Source: Lineus longissimus (Eukaryota > Nemertea > Pilidiophora > Heteronemertea > Lineidae). Taken from it: DNA of 64,000 bases. This document shows, in pieces, positions 34,801-44,770 of this stretch (its first letter is position 1; the number at the start of each line of letters is the position of its first letter). Location of the stretch: the NCBI RefSeq assembly GCF_910592395.1, contig NC_088312.1:10912001-10976000 (forward strand). The letters are read 5' to 3'. The notes under the pieces were generated by a model. That model searched no databases, had not been told where the DNA came from, and worked only from the letters and a program-made list of their open reading frames with translations. A program made the position numbers and the translations under genes.

Positions 34801-37453
34801 GCCATCAACAGGCACAAAGTGACACTATCTAGTGTCCCATCAGCATTTAAGCCACAGTTGTTCTTCAAGTGGCGGATGACAGCGATGGTGTCTGCACGAC
34901 TTAGGCCAGTCTGACATGACCAGTTGAAAAGTGATTCTACCAACGAGAGTCTGATCTCTTTGATGAAGTCAGTGACCTGAAATTGGCGGGAACATTCAGA
35001 AACTAATACATCACGCTGAAATATGGTTTGTACATGCCAGTAGTGATTGCATTTGACTAGTAATCAATTTTGTGAGTGAAAATTTAACAAAACTGGCTTG
35101 TGATAAGGTGCCAAGCAAGCTAGCACTGTTAGAAGTCAGAACCACTGATTGCTAACTGGTCTTTCTATCCAATTGGCAACTTGTTGGTTTCAACAAAGAA
35201 CCAAAGAAAACAAGAACACTGGTACTAGGTTCATTATCATTTGATGATGTCTTTGGCTTACCTCTTTTCTATGCTTAGCTTTCCCCAGTCCTCTCTGCTT
35301 CTGCATCTTCTCTATCTCACTTGTTAATTCAAAGGTCCGAGTCAACTCTGAAGACCAAAATAAAATATCATAATTCTTTCATCCCACTGCAGAAGCATTG
35401 CATTCATCTTAAAAGGACAATATATGCAGGAGCAGAGGGGCTAATTTGGCCATCTTCAGTTGACCAGTATAGACAGTAAGGGCCCTGGGTCATGTCAGAT
35501 TCAGCACTAAATGTATTCCTTGTAAAAGCGTGAATCATTTGGACCTACTGTGAGATGTGAGAGACCCCCATTGGCGACTTTGTGTAACTATCTTGCCTGC
35601 CTAGCTGCTGCCTATATTGTCCCTTTAAGAAACCGTGATCCGTTCTAAAAACGAGAACCTTTGATCCTACATACATATTTTCATGTAAAATTTGCATACC
35701 TGCACATTTGGTTCTTCATTTACAGAAAGTCACAGCACTATGTCCTCACAGGCAACCGTATTTAAGGTACACTCCACTACCCATAAAAACACTACCTTCC
35801 TTTACTTATTAACAGTACTCACCTAGAATTTTCATGGTCAAGTCCTCAGCCATAAGCTCCTGGGTGAATTTCGTAGTCATCATGACCAAATCTTGATTGA
35901 GGTCAAGAGTCCACGTGCGTCCTTCACGTGCCTGCATAAGACTCCGCAAAGAATTGACCAGACAGCGTTTGCCATCATAGTAAAGGAGCACAGCCACGAG
36001 ACCACGCGTCAGACCAGGGAAGTAGGGTAACTGATTCTCACCTGAAGCCAAGATTTAAATGAGAATGAGGCGGGTCCGAAATTGAACAAACTAAACAGAA
36101 GTGAAACTATTGCGAACATTCAACTTAACATTCGGCCACCATTCAATTCATTCAACAGAATCGGCTTATTCAAGAGAATCTGAAACTTAAAACTCAGGGT
36201 TGATATCACTTATTTTCTTTAATCTTATACTCAGAAGTCAGTCCTCTGACATTTTCAAACGGCTTGTGATGAAAAGCGAATGAAATTTCTTAACTTGTCA
36301 GTATGTCTTACCTGCAATCAGCAATTCAACAGCTGCAAACTCATTCAGCTCGAACAGATCACTGATTATCAAAGACTCATCAACGAAGGCCTGCGAGAGA
36401 ACCTGCTTGCCCTGCTGCCCAGCAATGGGCAACCCCTCTGTTGTAGCTTTCTTTACATCTTCTTTGTAAGTAGCATTCTTTGCCTGCAAAAACCCAACCG
36501 TACCCATTGGTATCATTTCAAAGAAATCAAGCTTGGAATGCCAACAGGACTCATGATTCTCACTGCACTCAGCAGTTGGTTGGCAGCATTCCAGGCTTGA
36601 TTGATTATTCAAAATCAAGGACATTGGTAAAAATACTACAGAATTCTGACTGGCTTAGCACAGGGAGTTATGATTTCTGGCTGGATATCAAATAACGAAG
36701 AATTTCACTGTTGAAACATCAGGTCACCCCTGCATGAACTACATCACACGATCAGTGGTGACTCTCCTTAATTATTAGATAACTCACTGGATTTGTCAGC
36801 AAAGACAAGAAGACAGGTTTGTGTTTCTTCAGAGCAACCCCGAGATCATGAATGGCATCCGGCTGTTTCTTATTGATGGCTGCATCAACTGTGCTGTAAA
36901 GTTCTTTGTAGGCACTCCACATCCGAGCATCTGCAAGACATATAAGTGATGTATACAGGACACTATTAAACTCACACCACCACTACCATGACTACCAGAT
37001 CAACATCACATTTCATCTGATAGGGTTTGCAACAACGTTTGCAAAATGGCGTCTCTGCACACGAAAACAAAAAAATGGATACAGGTACCCGTATACCTGT
37101 ACTCCAACTCTTCTGATCTCGGCAGCAAGAACTGACTGTCTTTGTGGACAAAACAGATTCAGATTCAGGCTCTTTCTTATTCATCATCATCATGTACATA
37201 CATAGGCCTGCATTATATGATTGTGTACATGTGTACATGCGCTGTTTACATGTGTACAAATCGAAAGAAGGAAGATAAGATAGATTTGGAAAGTCTGTCA
37301 TATTTCAAGTACGCTATAAGTCACTGGATAGTTGCAGTGTGCTTTATGCAACACTCAGATAGCGATGAAATTGCAATCTGGTGATTACAAGGGGGTAATT
37401 TCGAAAAAGAATGTACCTTGATTTAGGGCCATGCCGGAGCCGGTAGGCGCCAT
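12870..37453 (-). CDS. NUP205: Nuclear pore complex protein Nup205, complete
   Basis: Inner-ring scaffold nucleoporin of the Nup192/Nup205 family. Exons, 5' to 3': 37453-37417, 36930-36788, 36483-36312, 36041-35823, 35347-35262, 34976-34751, 34481-34317, 33706-33531, 33162-33046, 32889-32752, 32096-31946, 31714-31518, 30940-30758, 30402-30142, 29351-29184, 28870-28623, 28406-28286, 27586-27496, 27142-26984, 26246-26004, 25705-25550, 25242-25150, 24972-24716, 24208-24017, 23580-23337, 22977-22879, 22314-22157, 21811-21620, 20384-20269, 19646-19502, 19116-18984, 18598-18347, 16002-15922, 15570-15404, 15110-14996, 14696-14562, 13884-13718, 12965-12870. Sum 6,099 nt, 2,032 residues (human 2,012). 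All joins are in phase and all donors start GT. Landmarks: PYFPGLTRGLVAVLLYYDGK, DPTMRYLRTTYDFF, MEVVCRDACDGHEVGR, ALYIYESKM, LFLLWRHLDYYF, and a basic C-terminus LVRRLKRLLRLHSGINC. The protein is alpha-solenoid throughout, with no FG repeats. The first ATG could also be Met8 in exon 1. Introns are full of MITEs, but no exon is interrupted. Confidence 0.96.
13010..13231 (+). mobile_element. TTAA-type MITE, copy 2 (NUP205 last intron)
   Basis: TTAA at both ends, with GGGGGGACTATAGGCAGGAG on the left and CTGCCTATAGTGTCCCTTTA on the right. The left edge is 44 nt from the 3' splice site of the final NUP205 exon. Same orientation as the other five copies. Confidence 0.85.
13356..13715. repeat. 180-bp tandem duplication abutting NUP205 exon 37
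   Basis: GCGCAAAACATTTCTTCAG starts at 13356 and again at 13536, and the two 180-bp units are nearly identical to about 13710. Unit 2 ends at the exon-37 donor region (donor GTTAGT at 13717-13712 on the minus strand). The two units differ at a few positions (for example GGGAACGTCC versus GGGATGGTCC), so the duplication is young but not brand new. It duplicates the sequence just inside the intron but not the exon. Confidence 0.9.
13916..14169 (+). mobile_element. CAGTRGAACCTC-family MITE, copy b (expanded)
   Basis: TA-bounded, CAGTGGAACCTCCC... to ...GGTTCTACTG. Longer than its relatives (about 254 bp) because the internal word CTAAGGACAACCTCTCT is repeated about five times, an internal minisatellite expansion. 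It lies 31 nt upstream of the acceptor of NUP205 exon 37. Confidence 0.9.
14337..14516 (+). mobile_element. CAGTRGAACCTC-family MITE, copy c
   Basis: A standard 180-bp copy, TA-bounded, CAGTAGAACCTCCC to GGTTCTACTG, in the NUP205 intron between exons 36 and 37. Confidence 0.9.
16024..18203. mobile_element. 2.18-kb TA-flanked inverted-repeat element in a NUP205 intron
   Basis: The left end is CAGTGGAACCCCGGTAACAC and the right end CCGGGGTTCCACTG, each flanked by TA, giving a clean target duplication. The subterminal parts are full of GGTGGTCGCGTTAC/GTGGTCGTGTTAC words in both orientations. Its ends resemble the smaller CAGTRGAACCTC family. It has no long open frame, so it is non-autonomous, and it carries a second repeat (16686-17830). 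It fills nearly all of the intron between NUP205 exons 32 and 33. Confidence 0.85.
16686..17830. repeat. Nested repeat with (GTC)n and ~300-bp internal units
   Basis: It opens with AGCTCACCTC...GAGGTGAGCT and ends near 17826 with GAGGTGAGCACAATGGCCC. A (GTC)n microsatellite spans about 16733-16812. After it come three to four diverged units of about 300 bp, marked by CAAGGTCACAGAGGTCAAAT at 17083 and 17380, by a variant at 17694, and by TGGTACACATGTACCC-like words. This looks like one transposable element lodged inside the 2.18-kb element. Confidence 0.7.
18669..18758 (+). mobile_element. CAGTRGAACCTC-family MITE, copy d (90-bp deletion form)
   Basis: TA-bounded, CAGTGGAACCTCCC to GGTTCTACTG, but only 90 bp: the central half (the ACTAGTTTTGGTCC to CTAATCAGGACA part) is missing. 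Precise ends with an internal deletion are typical of cut-and-paste derivatives. Confidence 0.9.
19774..20099 (-). mobile_element. CAGTRGAACCTC-family MITE, copy e, with ~90-bp insertion
   Basis: TA-bounded, CAGTAGAACCTATC to GGAGGTTCTACTG. Unrelated sequence from about 19948 to 20042 (GTTGGAGTCGGTGGAG...) splits the internal AACAGAGAGGTT repeats, so either a small insertion or a fusion of two copies. Confidence 0.8.
21030..21064. promoter_or_regulatory. Promoter-like cluster inside a NUP205 intron
   Basis: Within 35 bp lie TGACGTCA (CRE, 21030-21037), GGGGCGG (GC box, about 21045) and ATGCAAAT (octamer, 21057-21064), in a CpG-rich patch of about 20820-21230. A minus-strand open frame rich in Ser/Thr/Pro begins 240 bp away (20794-20375). 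It may be an intronic promoter or the promoter of an old inserted element. Motif matching alone cannot prove activity. Confidence 0.35.
22387..22746 (-). mobile_element. Nested pair of CAGTRGAACCTC-family MITEs, copy f
   Basis: The outer copy starts at 22387 (TACAGCAGAACCTCTC) and is interrupted after TTGAATGGAAA by a complete inner copy at 22484-22663 (TA-CAGTAGAACC...GGTTCCACTG-TA). The outer copy resumes with ACCAATTTGGGACC at 22664 and ends at 22746. Direct sequence evidence of one copy jumping into another. Confidence 0.9.
23171..23259. mobile_element. 89-bp hairpin MITE
   Basis: Arms ACAGGGTGGCCCAGAATTAT... and its inverse pair over 26 bp with one mismatch (23171-23196 with 23234-23259), around a 37-bp centre that itself has CACAAT/ATTGTG arms. 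ACAGGGTGGCCC-type ends are common among IS630/Tc1/mariner-derived miniature elements. Lies in the intron between NUP205 exons 25 and 26. Confidence 0.75.
24499..24698 (+). mobile_element. CAGTRGAACCTC-family MITE, copy g
   Basis: TA-bounded, CAGTGGAACCTCCC to GGTTTTACCG. It ends only 17 nt from the donor splice site of NUP205 exon 23 (exon edge 24716). Confidence 0.85.
26296..26524 (+). mobile_element. TTAA-type MITE, copy 3
   Basis: Left end AAAAGGGGTCTATAAGCAGG (TTAA decayed to TCAA), right end CTGCCTATATTTTCCCTTTA with TTAA. It has an internal duplication of GATATACACAGTAAGGGCCCT. The left edge is 49 nt from the 3' splice site of NUP205 exon 20. Confidence 0.8.
27667..28035 (-). mobile_element. 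369-bp MITE with AATAGCATTCCGCGAAG ends, copy 1
   Basis: The ends AATAGCATTCCGCGAAG and CTTCGCGGAATGCTATT are perfect 17-bp inverted repeats. A second copy lies inverted at 56775-57145. There is no open frame of note. It lies in the intron between NUP205 exons 17 and 18. Confidence 0.9.
29465..29716 (-). mobile_element. tRNA-derived SINE-like repeat
   Basis: On the minus strand, TAGCCTAGTGATAAAGGCG (box A-like) is followed by GGTCGAACGTTCAAGG (box B-like) about 40 nt later, near 29711-29655. The body then runs to a tail around 29470 (ATAAACAAACTTTACTTT). A tail of similar text (AAAGTTTATTGGTTTAATAG) is seen alone near 30451. Confidence 0.55.
29896..30077 (-). mobile_element. CAGTRGAACCTC-family MITE, copy h
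   Basis: A standard copy, TA-bounded, CAGTAGAACCTCTC to GGAGGTTCCACTG, in the intron between NUP205 exons 14 and 15. Confidence 0.9.
31000..31181 (-). mobile_element. CAGTRGAACCTC-family MITE, copy i
   Basis: TA-bounded, CAGTAGAACCTCTC to GGAGGTTCCAATG. It lies 59 nt upstream of the acceptor of NUP205 exon 13. Confidence 0.9.
32225..32636 (+). repeat. 29-bp minisatellite, about 14 copies
   Basis: Unit AAAAGAGTCAATGACTATGG plus GAGACTGTC, in tandem inside the NUP205 intron between exons 10 and 11. Variants (CTAAAG for CAAAAG, AATAACT for AATGACT, GAATGT for GACTGT) recur in a patterned order, suggesting amplification of multi-unit blocks. Confidence 0.95.
33311..33490 (+). mobile_element. 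CAGTRGAACCTC-family MITE, copy j
   Basis: Left end TACAGTGGAACCTCCCTTAG; the right end is decayed (GAGGTTCTGCAATAA instead of ...CTACTGTA). In the intron between NUP205 exons 8 and 9, 40 nt from the exon 8 donor. Confidence 0.85.
33731..33957 (+). mobile_element. TTAA-type MITE, copy 4
   Basis: TTAA at both ends; left AAAGGGGGACTACGGTATAG, right TTGCCTATATTGTCCCTTTA. The left edge is 24 nt from the 3' splice site of NUP205 exon 8. Confidence 0.85.
35409..35628 (+). mobile_element. TTAA-type MITE, copy 5
   Basis: TTAA at both ends; left AAAAGGACAATATATGCAGG, right CTGCCTATATTGTCCCTTTA, the best-preserved inverted pair of the family. The left edge is 61 nt from the 3' splice site of NUP205 exon 5. 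Confidence 0.85.
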
Positions 37454-39657
37454 TTTGCCAATTTGGTTTATTTCTTCAAACTGTAATAATTCTTTGAACA
37501 GAATGAACCCGCGAAAACGGTTATATCAAACGCAAAGTTAGCGTCACATTTCCCCCTATCTTCTTCTATTAAAATCATTTATACTCCTACTCACTTTTGT
37601 TTCTTTTTTGATGATTTGCTTATTTAATTGCAGGTTACTGGTTCGGTACTGTAAAACCGGCCAGCAGCCATCGCGACCTCGTCTCCGATGACAGCCGAAT
37701 GTCAGTGCGGCTTTGCGTGATGAAAGTATCACTAATGCAATGTCCCTGAGGTATCAACTCTTAGACTAGACGCGGGGACTCCGTTATATATCTTCAAAGA
37801 ATTCCAAAGGCCACTATTTTATTCTCAGCCCAGTATTAACTAACGATCATTATATTGCTAAGATGAAGATGCAGATTGCACTTAGCATTTTTTACTAGCC
37901 CATGGACTCCATGTCTGTTCAAGTGCGTTCCTGAGGGAAACAAGTAAATACAAATGTCACGACGACGCTATATTTGCTATATTTGCCGCTACAAACACAA
38001 GAAAACCGAGACAAGACCACTAATGAATATTCATAGGTTGGAGGGTCGAGGCCTATCTATTAGACGAGTGCATGTTTTTTACTCTCAAGTACATATTTGG
38101 AGAGGTATTGAAAAAATATTTGTTGTGGCAGGTCTACAGATATAAAGAAATTATTTGATGAAAAAATTAATTTCGAATTTTGCTAATTGGGTAATAGGGG
38201 GCGTGTTTTGAGTTTTTTCTGCCAGTTGGCTGAAAAGAGTGGAAATATCAAAGTCTGTCTAATTTGTCGATTAAAAAAAAATTTCCGTGGTCAATCACCA
38301 TTTTATTTTTCACCATTTACTTGCCCGACTGTCCGGAATAACATAATCTAAATTTCAGATTCACAACACCACGCGTTCTTTGATGCGTCGCGGTCAAACA
38401 TTGACAATTTAACTGCTAAAAGGCTTAAAAAATCAATTGTGGTCTTGTCTCAACCTGCTCTAAACCTCTTGTAATGTTATGCAACTATAAGGCGCTTATA
38501 CTTGTTCGCCATCTGATGGATAAAAATTAAACTACAAATTGATTAGCGGGACCAGTCTACTATTTATTTGTAGGGTATGTTAGAACTATTAAGGTGCATT
38601 ATCTACCAATTTATGGTTGAATGACGCACCTTTGGAGAAAAATTTATATCAGTTCTAAATTTTGTATAAAGACAATTTAATAAATTTCATCAAACCTCCA
38701 TATGCGGCATTTTATATTGGGAATTTATAAGCTGTCACCCCTATGGGCCATTGCATGTCACCTTAGCTCGCCATGTCAATGTTCTAGCACATAAATTCTA
38801 TTATATCGTTCCTATTTCCACATTGCTGTCGTGTATTTTCTCGCGGATTGTCTAAAAAACGTATGTATATTTTCAAATATTCTCTTGGAGCGTTCTGGAT
38901 TGGTGTATTTTCTTATTTCTTACAGGTTTTGTGGCATATGTCATATCTAGCAGCTGCAACCGGGCTCTTGGCCTCTTGTGCCAGTTAGTGACCCCATACT
39001 TAGTGGTATACAAAATATTGATGCGATCTCAACTGATAGAAGTTGCATATCTCATTTTTTTCAGTTAATTATAACATAGTGTTTATTATCAAATTGTTCA
39101 TCTAGAGTGATATAAATGTGTGTCCTTGGACCAGTTATTTCCACTGGCATTGGGGTTGCTATAGCTACCCAGCTATGCCATCTTCATATTCTGTCACCAT
39201 GATAATGCTAACCACAGGCTGTTAGTATTGTCGTTTAACTGACCTTTCTGCATGTGTTAAGGGGCAGTGGATTATGTTATGTCTTAATAAGACATCCACT
39301 TCGCCTTAAAATGAAATTTTAAATGTGTGTGGTATTTTGCATTGTTATGTAGGCCTACCACCTAAACCAGTGGAGCCTACTTTGTGGACACCTCTGTTAG
39401 CAGGACTACCTCCCTGCAAAGGACACTGATTTTGGTCCTTAAATTGGTCATTCGTATTAACACAATTAGAAACATTTGAAGTTCAATTTTCAAATTGTTC
39501 AAAGATCGGAGGAGGCCTTTTGGGGTTGATATAAAATATTCACTCAGAAATGGCAAAATACCTTGAGTTATGGCCTTTAAAGGGATAACTTGGGCGTTGG
39601 ATTTACCTGGCCAGGAGGATAATGTCCCAACTTGACACCATGCGCCGCCACTTGTAG
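37454..39657. other. NUP205 upstream region and intergenic DNA
   Basis: The first ~300 bp, with CpG-containing sequence and no TATA box at a useful distance, probably hold the NUP205 promoter. Further up is AT-rich DNA without a recognisable gene. A degenerate half copy of the CAGTRGAACCTC family lies at about 39368-39460 (CAGTGGAGCCTACTTTGTGG, then ACACTGATTTTGGTCC). Confidence 0.4.
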
Positions 39658-39860
39658 TACAGTGGAACCTCCCTTAGTGGACACCTCTCTATTAAGGACA
39701 ACCTCTCTATTGAGGACAACCTCTCTATTAAGGACACTACATGTAGTTTTAGTCCCAAATTGGTTATCATTCAATTTGACCTCTCTAATCAGGACACCTC
39801 TCTATTAAGGACAGTATTTGTCAGTCCCAATGGTGTCCTTAATAGAGAGGTTCTACTGCA
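39658..39860 (+). mobile_element. CAGTRGAACCTC-family MITE, copy k
   Basis: TACAGTGGAACCTCCCTTAG to GAGGTTCTACTGCA; the last TA has changed to CA. The CTCTCTATTRAGGACAAC word occurs twice in tandem. Confidence 0.9.
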
Positions 39861-40082
39861 TTACTCTGATACTGTTCTCTGATAATGATTTTGACCAGTG
39901 TTGGAAGGCAGTCATTGGGCATGGCTTGCGAATTTCAGGCAGGCCTATGATTACACCCCATTCTAGTGCATTGTTTATTGCAGTTCGAAGAGTTTTCATT
40001 AATCGTGTTTGGAAGCTGTTTTTGTACAAAAAACCAACAGATCTTATGACCAAGAGTACCAGAAGGTCTTGACTACCCTTCG

Positions 40083-40106
40083 TTGATAAAGACTAGTCTT
40101 TATCAA
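40083..40106. other. 24-bp perfect palindrome (AAAGACTAGTCTTT core)
   Basis: TTGATAAAGACTAGTC and its exact inverse make a gapless palindrome. The same core with YR centre recurs at 51185-51200 and 59061-59074. Confidence 0.8.
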
Positions 40107-40370
40107 TTCTTGATTATAGTTTCAGTAAGAAAGATTCCAATATGTCAGTGCTGTTCCCTCAATCAAGTGTGATGCCTGTCAGAGAGGATCATTGTCTCTG
40201 TGACTGGGCCCCTGGCATTCGCTATGGCCTCTCTTCATGGACCAGTCACGATGATTGAAAGACTATTGAATTATGGGTTATTGCAGAATACATCATGACA
40301 GGTTGATTAATGCACAGGTGTATTGAGGGAACATGTAATCAATATCACTTTTAATAAGGAGCCAAGGACG

Positions 40371-41552
40371 GTGTATTCCTGTTTCGCCTATTCCTGTTCC
40401 GCCTATTCCTGTTCCGCCTATTCCTGTTTCGCCTTATTCCTTATTCGCCTATTCCTGATTCGCCTACTTCCTGTTTCGCCTAATTCCTGTTTCGCCTATT
40501 CCTGTTTCGCCTATTCAAATGTATTGCTAACCTCCCCACAGACGTAGGAATATGAACCGTCCCTTACTTTAGTGTTAAAGGCTATCATTAAGAATAAAGT
40601 CTGAAATAATGGATTTAGCGACATGTCAATTATTTCAGTATTATTCGGAATAACTTTGGAAAATTATACATAGCTTACATCGGCTTATGTTTAAGCTTAT
40701 TTTAAAAGGCAAGAAATAAAATAGTAAGAAAGTTTTACCCTTTCATTAGATTTGAGAAAGGTTTCTTAGGCCTGCATTTTATATTGTGGATTCTCTTTCT
40801 TTTGTCTTCGTCAGTAACTGGCTTCGTAATAGAAAGAATACCTATAGCTACATTGTTCTTTACCATGACATGGGTTTTACAGCTGATTTTGATCAAATAA
40901 TTATGAGAATGTACAGTATTATGTACTTTTATCAAAAAGTCATGAATTCCTGTTTTTATAAAATAAGCGACTGCTTTACTGTACTTAATCTATTAGTTTT
41001 TACTGTGTGTCAGTATGGTCATATGGTCAAATAAGTCCCGGACTCTCCCCTATTTCAAGGTGACTCTTTCAAAACGGTCATGGCATGGTTTGTTAACAAA
41101 GTTGATGGCATTTGATTAGTCAAATTGTCATCACATCGTTAACATCATCCAATTGTCCCCTCACATTTTCCCCATAAAATGGACATGCATCCCTAAGGCT
41201 GACGTTACATAGGCCTCATTTGTTCACTTCCCACATGTCACGTTCCCCTTAATGCGTTCGTTCCTCACTGAATGCGTGCCACAAGGCCGTGCATTCACCG
41301 AGGAACGTTAAGTAAAGCTGGAACGTGACATGTGGGAAGTGAACGAATGAGGCCTTATGTAACGTCACCCTGGGAGAGTCGATTTATTGTAGGGGTACTG
41401 GGAAGTAGGCGAAACAGGAAGTAGGCGAAACAGGAAAAGGCCAAACAGGAAATAGGCCAAACAGGAAATAGGCCAAACAGGAATAGGCGAAACAGGAATA
41501 GGCCAAAGAGGAATTTTGTAGGCGAAACAGGAATTTTGTAGGCGAAACAGGC
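40371..41552 (+). mobile_element. Tandem-array-TIR element, copy A
   Basis: Begins GGTGTATTCCTGTTTCGCC with about nine tandem CCTGTTTCGCCTATT-like units and ends with about nine inverse GGCGAAACAGGAATA-like units, so the inverted ends are arrays. The body matches copy B closely. It is longer because a 171-bp hairpin element is nested at 41199-41369. Open frames reading PVSPIPVSP through the arrays are repeat translations, not genes. Confidence 0.85.
41199..41369. mobile_element. 171-bp hairpin MITE nested in copy A
   Basis: Arms of about 48 bp (CTGACGTTACATAGGCCTCA... to GGAACG, paired with the reverse at 41320-41369) enclose an inner imperfect hairpin (CGTTCGTTCCTCACTGAATG with CATTCACCGAGGAACG). 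Copy B has CCTAAGGTTCCCCCTGGG at this point, showing the empty site. Confidence 0.9.
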
Positions 41553-41840
41553 ACTGTTATGACTTATCGTCAAAAGTTCATAAATTTGGTAAAAACCTTT
41601 ATTTCTTAGAGCGCAGACTGGAATTTTAACCCTTGGAGTGTGTGTGGACACGAACCTTTAACCACTGCACTCCAGAAGGCTGGAGTCACCTCAAAGTGCA
41701 GAAAATAGCCGAAAATCAATAAAATGATGATGAAATTTGTGTTTTTACCAGCATTGCAAGACATACTGAAGTAGTTTATTATGACACCAACAAATCATAT
41801 GTTGTACTTCCAAAATCACAAGACTGATCAATAGAAATAT

Positions 41841-42755
41841 GGTGTATTCCTGTTTCGCCTATTCCTGTTCCGCCTATTCCTGTTTCGCCTAATTCCTCTT
41901 TCGCCTATTCCTGTTTCGCCTATTCAAATGTATTGCTAACCTCCCCACAGACGTAGGAATATGAATCGTCCCTTACTATAGTGTTAAAGGCTATCATTAA
42001 GAATAAAGTCTGAAATAATGGATTTAGCGACATGTCAATTATTTCAGTATTATTCGGAATAACTTTGGAAAATTATACATAGCTTACATCGGCTTATGTT
42101 TTAGCTTATTTTAAAAGGCAAGAAATAAAATAGTAAGAAAATTTTACCCTTTCATCAGATTTGAGAAAGGTTTCTTAGGCCTGCATTTTATATTGTTGAT
42201 TCTCTTTCTTTTGTCTTAGTCAGTAACTGGCTTCGTAATAGAAAGAATACCTATAGCTACATTGTTCTTTACTATGACATGGGTTTTACAGCTGATTTTG
42301 ATCAAATAATTATGAGAATGTACAGTATTATGTATTTTTATCAAAAAGTCATGAATTCCTGTTTTTATAAAATAAGCGACTGCTTTACTGTACTTAATCT
42401 ATTAGTTTTTACTGTGTGTCAGTATGGTCATATGGTCAAATAAGTCCCGGACTGTCCCCGCTTTCAAGGTGACTCTTTCAAAACGGTCATGGCATGGTTT
42501 GTTAACAAAGTTGATGGCATTTAATTAGTCAAATTGTCATCACATCGTTAACATCATCCAATTGTCCCCTCACGTTTTCCCCATAAAATGGACATGCATC
42601 CCTAAGGTTCCCCCTGGGAGAGTCGATTGATTGTAGGGGTACTGGAAAGTAGGCGAAACAGGAATAGGCGAAACAGGAATAGGCGAAACAGGAATTTTGT
42701 AGGCGAAACAGGAATTTTGTAGGCGAAACAGGAATAGGCGAAACAGGCATAAATT
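41841..42755 (+). mobile_element. Tandem-array-TIR element, copy B
   Basis: Starts GGTGTATTCCTGTTTCGCC and ends GGCGAAACAGGCATAAATT. It is flanked by AGAAATAT on both sides (41833-41840 and 42756-42763), an 8-bp target duplication. No transposase frame. Copies A and B share one body version. Confidence 0.9.
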
Positions 42756-43513
42756 AGAAATATAGGGATCTTGAACTGTGACACTGACCATGTGCATTTT
42801 AATCTGTGGCAAAGTCCCAGGTAGCTTATTCACATGACAATTACTGCTAAATGTTTGCTGAGCGATATTTTCACATTAACACCAGTTTGTCATTGCATGT
42901 TATTTGTACATATTGTAGACAACTAATTTGCAGTCAGATACATGTATCTTGACATCTTGATATCAAATTCACAGCTCTTCAAAAAAAAATTGATTATTTG
43001 ATAAGTCTTGGCTGATTGGCAACATGGTTCAGATGTGATGCATGTTATCAAGTCATTTCAATTAGGATAAACAAGTGAAAACAAGTCATGTGATCAAAAA
43101 AGAAATTAACAACAATTATCAAAAACTGATAAAAATCATCAACTAAATCATCCATTATGTAATTTCTCCTCCAAACAATTTTTAAAAGCCTATTATCATG
43201 GTCATCATCACTGCCATGATCATCACTGCTTCTTGTGTACAGTCTATGAGGATCTTAGTTTGAACAAGTTATAAAACCATGGGCTTATTTTGTTTTAAAC
43301 AGATCTCACAGTCAGTCGTAGGAAATTATATCAGGATATGTTTCTTCATGATCTCGTTGAGCCCAAGCTTATAAAAAAACTGTTAATAAGCATGGTTTAT
43401 GGGATTAACTATAGTTTTTAATTGTAATTAATTAGTTTCAAATGTATTCTGTCATCATTAGAGTGCGTGTTGAACCACATAATGTTCCTTGCATAATATT
43501 TGGCTATAACTAG

Positions 43514-44219
43514 GGTTTATGCCTGTTTCGCCTATTCCTGTTTCGCCTATTCCTGTTTCGCCTACAAAATTCCTGTTTCGCCTATTCCTGTTTCGCCTAT
43601 TCCTGTTTCGCCTACTTTCCAGTACCCCTACAATAAATCGACTCTCCCACGGGGAACCTTAGGGATGCATGTCCATTTTATGGGGAAAATGTGAGGGGAC
43701 AATTGGATGATGTTAACGATGTGATGCCATCAACTTTGTTATGCCATGACCGTTTTGAAAGAGTCACCTTGAAAGCGGGGACAGTCCGGGACTTATTTGA
43801 CCATAGGACCATAGGACCATACTGACACACAGTAAAAACTAATAGATTAAGTAGAGTAAAGCAGTCGTTTATTTTATGAAAACTGAATTCATGAGTTTTT
43901 GATAAAAATACATAATATTGTACATTCTCATAATTATTTGATCAAAATCAGCTGTAAAACCCATGTCATAATATACATGTAGGTACAGCACATATAAAGT
44001 CAAACAAGGTGGAAAATACATATCATGATATTATGTCAGACAAGGTAACTGATGGCATCAACGTAACTCATTATGTCCCTCTCTCCATTGACGTATTGTT
44101 TCAATGCGTACATATGTGGCTCTCCTCGGGTTTGGTCGGTCAGTAGGGAGGTTAGCAATACATTTGAATAGGCGAAACAGGAATAGGCGGAACAGGAATA
44201 GGCGAAACAGGAATACACC
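43514..44219 (-). mobile_element. Tandem-array-TIR element, copy C
   Basis: Inverted relative to A/B: starts GGTTTATGCCTGTTTCGCC and ends GGCGAAACAGGAATACACC. Its body belongs to a second version shared with copy D (ACATATAAAGTCAAACAAGG, ATGTGGCTCTCCTCGGGTTT). No clear target duplication was found. Confidence 0.85.
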
Positions 44220-44359
44220 GTTAATAATTTATTAACATGGGATATACAAAATTAGAAATTGATAAGGATGGATTTTTGATGCTGTACCTTATTATAAAAC
44301 AAACCAAGGTGATTTTGAAGTCTTTTCACAGACAGAAAACTCAATTGCCTTAAACTAAG

Positions 44360-44685
44360 TTAAAGTGATACTATGATGTGATTTACAACTTTGCGGAAAT
44401 GCGTCCGTTTTTAATTGTTAATCACAAATGTAAAGCTTAAATTTTCCATTTTTGATTAGATTTATTATAAAATCACTGAATGTAAACCACCGCGACCACA
44501 AAAATGTTCATGTTGTGACGTCATCAACGAAAACGGCATCGAAGCGAGCCGTCAGGGCAGGATTAAACCTAGAAAATGTGCATTTCGATTCGAAAACCTT
44601 ACCGATTTATGAGAAAGTGACGTAGTCATTTGTCAAAAACAGCTAAAACATTATATGGTGAAATTTGACACGAGTTACCCTTTAA
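44360..44685. mobile_element. Possible second TTAA-bounded MITE
   Basis: TTAAAGTGATACTATGATGT on the left and ACGAGTTACCCTTTAA on the right are bounded by TTAA and weakly inverted (TTAAAGKGRTAC). Single copy in this window, so the call is tentative. Contains GTGACGTCATC-type sites near 44517. Confidence 0.4.
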
Positions 44686-44770
44686 CGGCATATACATTCT
44701 TGGAGGCACATAAAACTGAAGTTATGAGCCGAGTTAATTGACCAATTTCACACTCTACACATAATACATA

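Noticed and set aside
40323-44218. Repeated frames reading PVSPIPVSP or CFAYSCFAYS (also at 61032-61229)
   Set aside because: Translation of the 15-bp end arrays of the CCTGTTTCGCC elements; the frames stop at the array edges and differ between copies.
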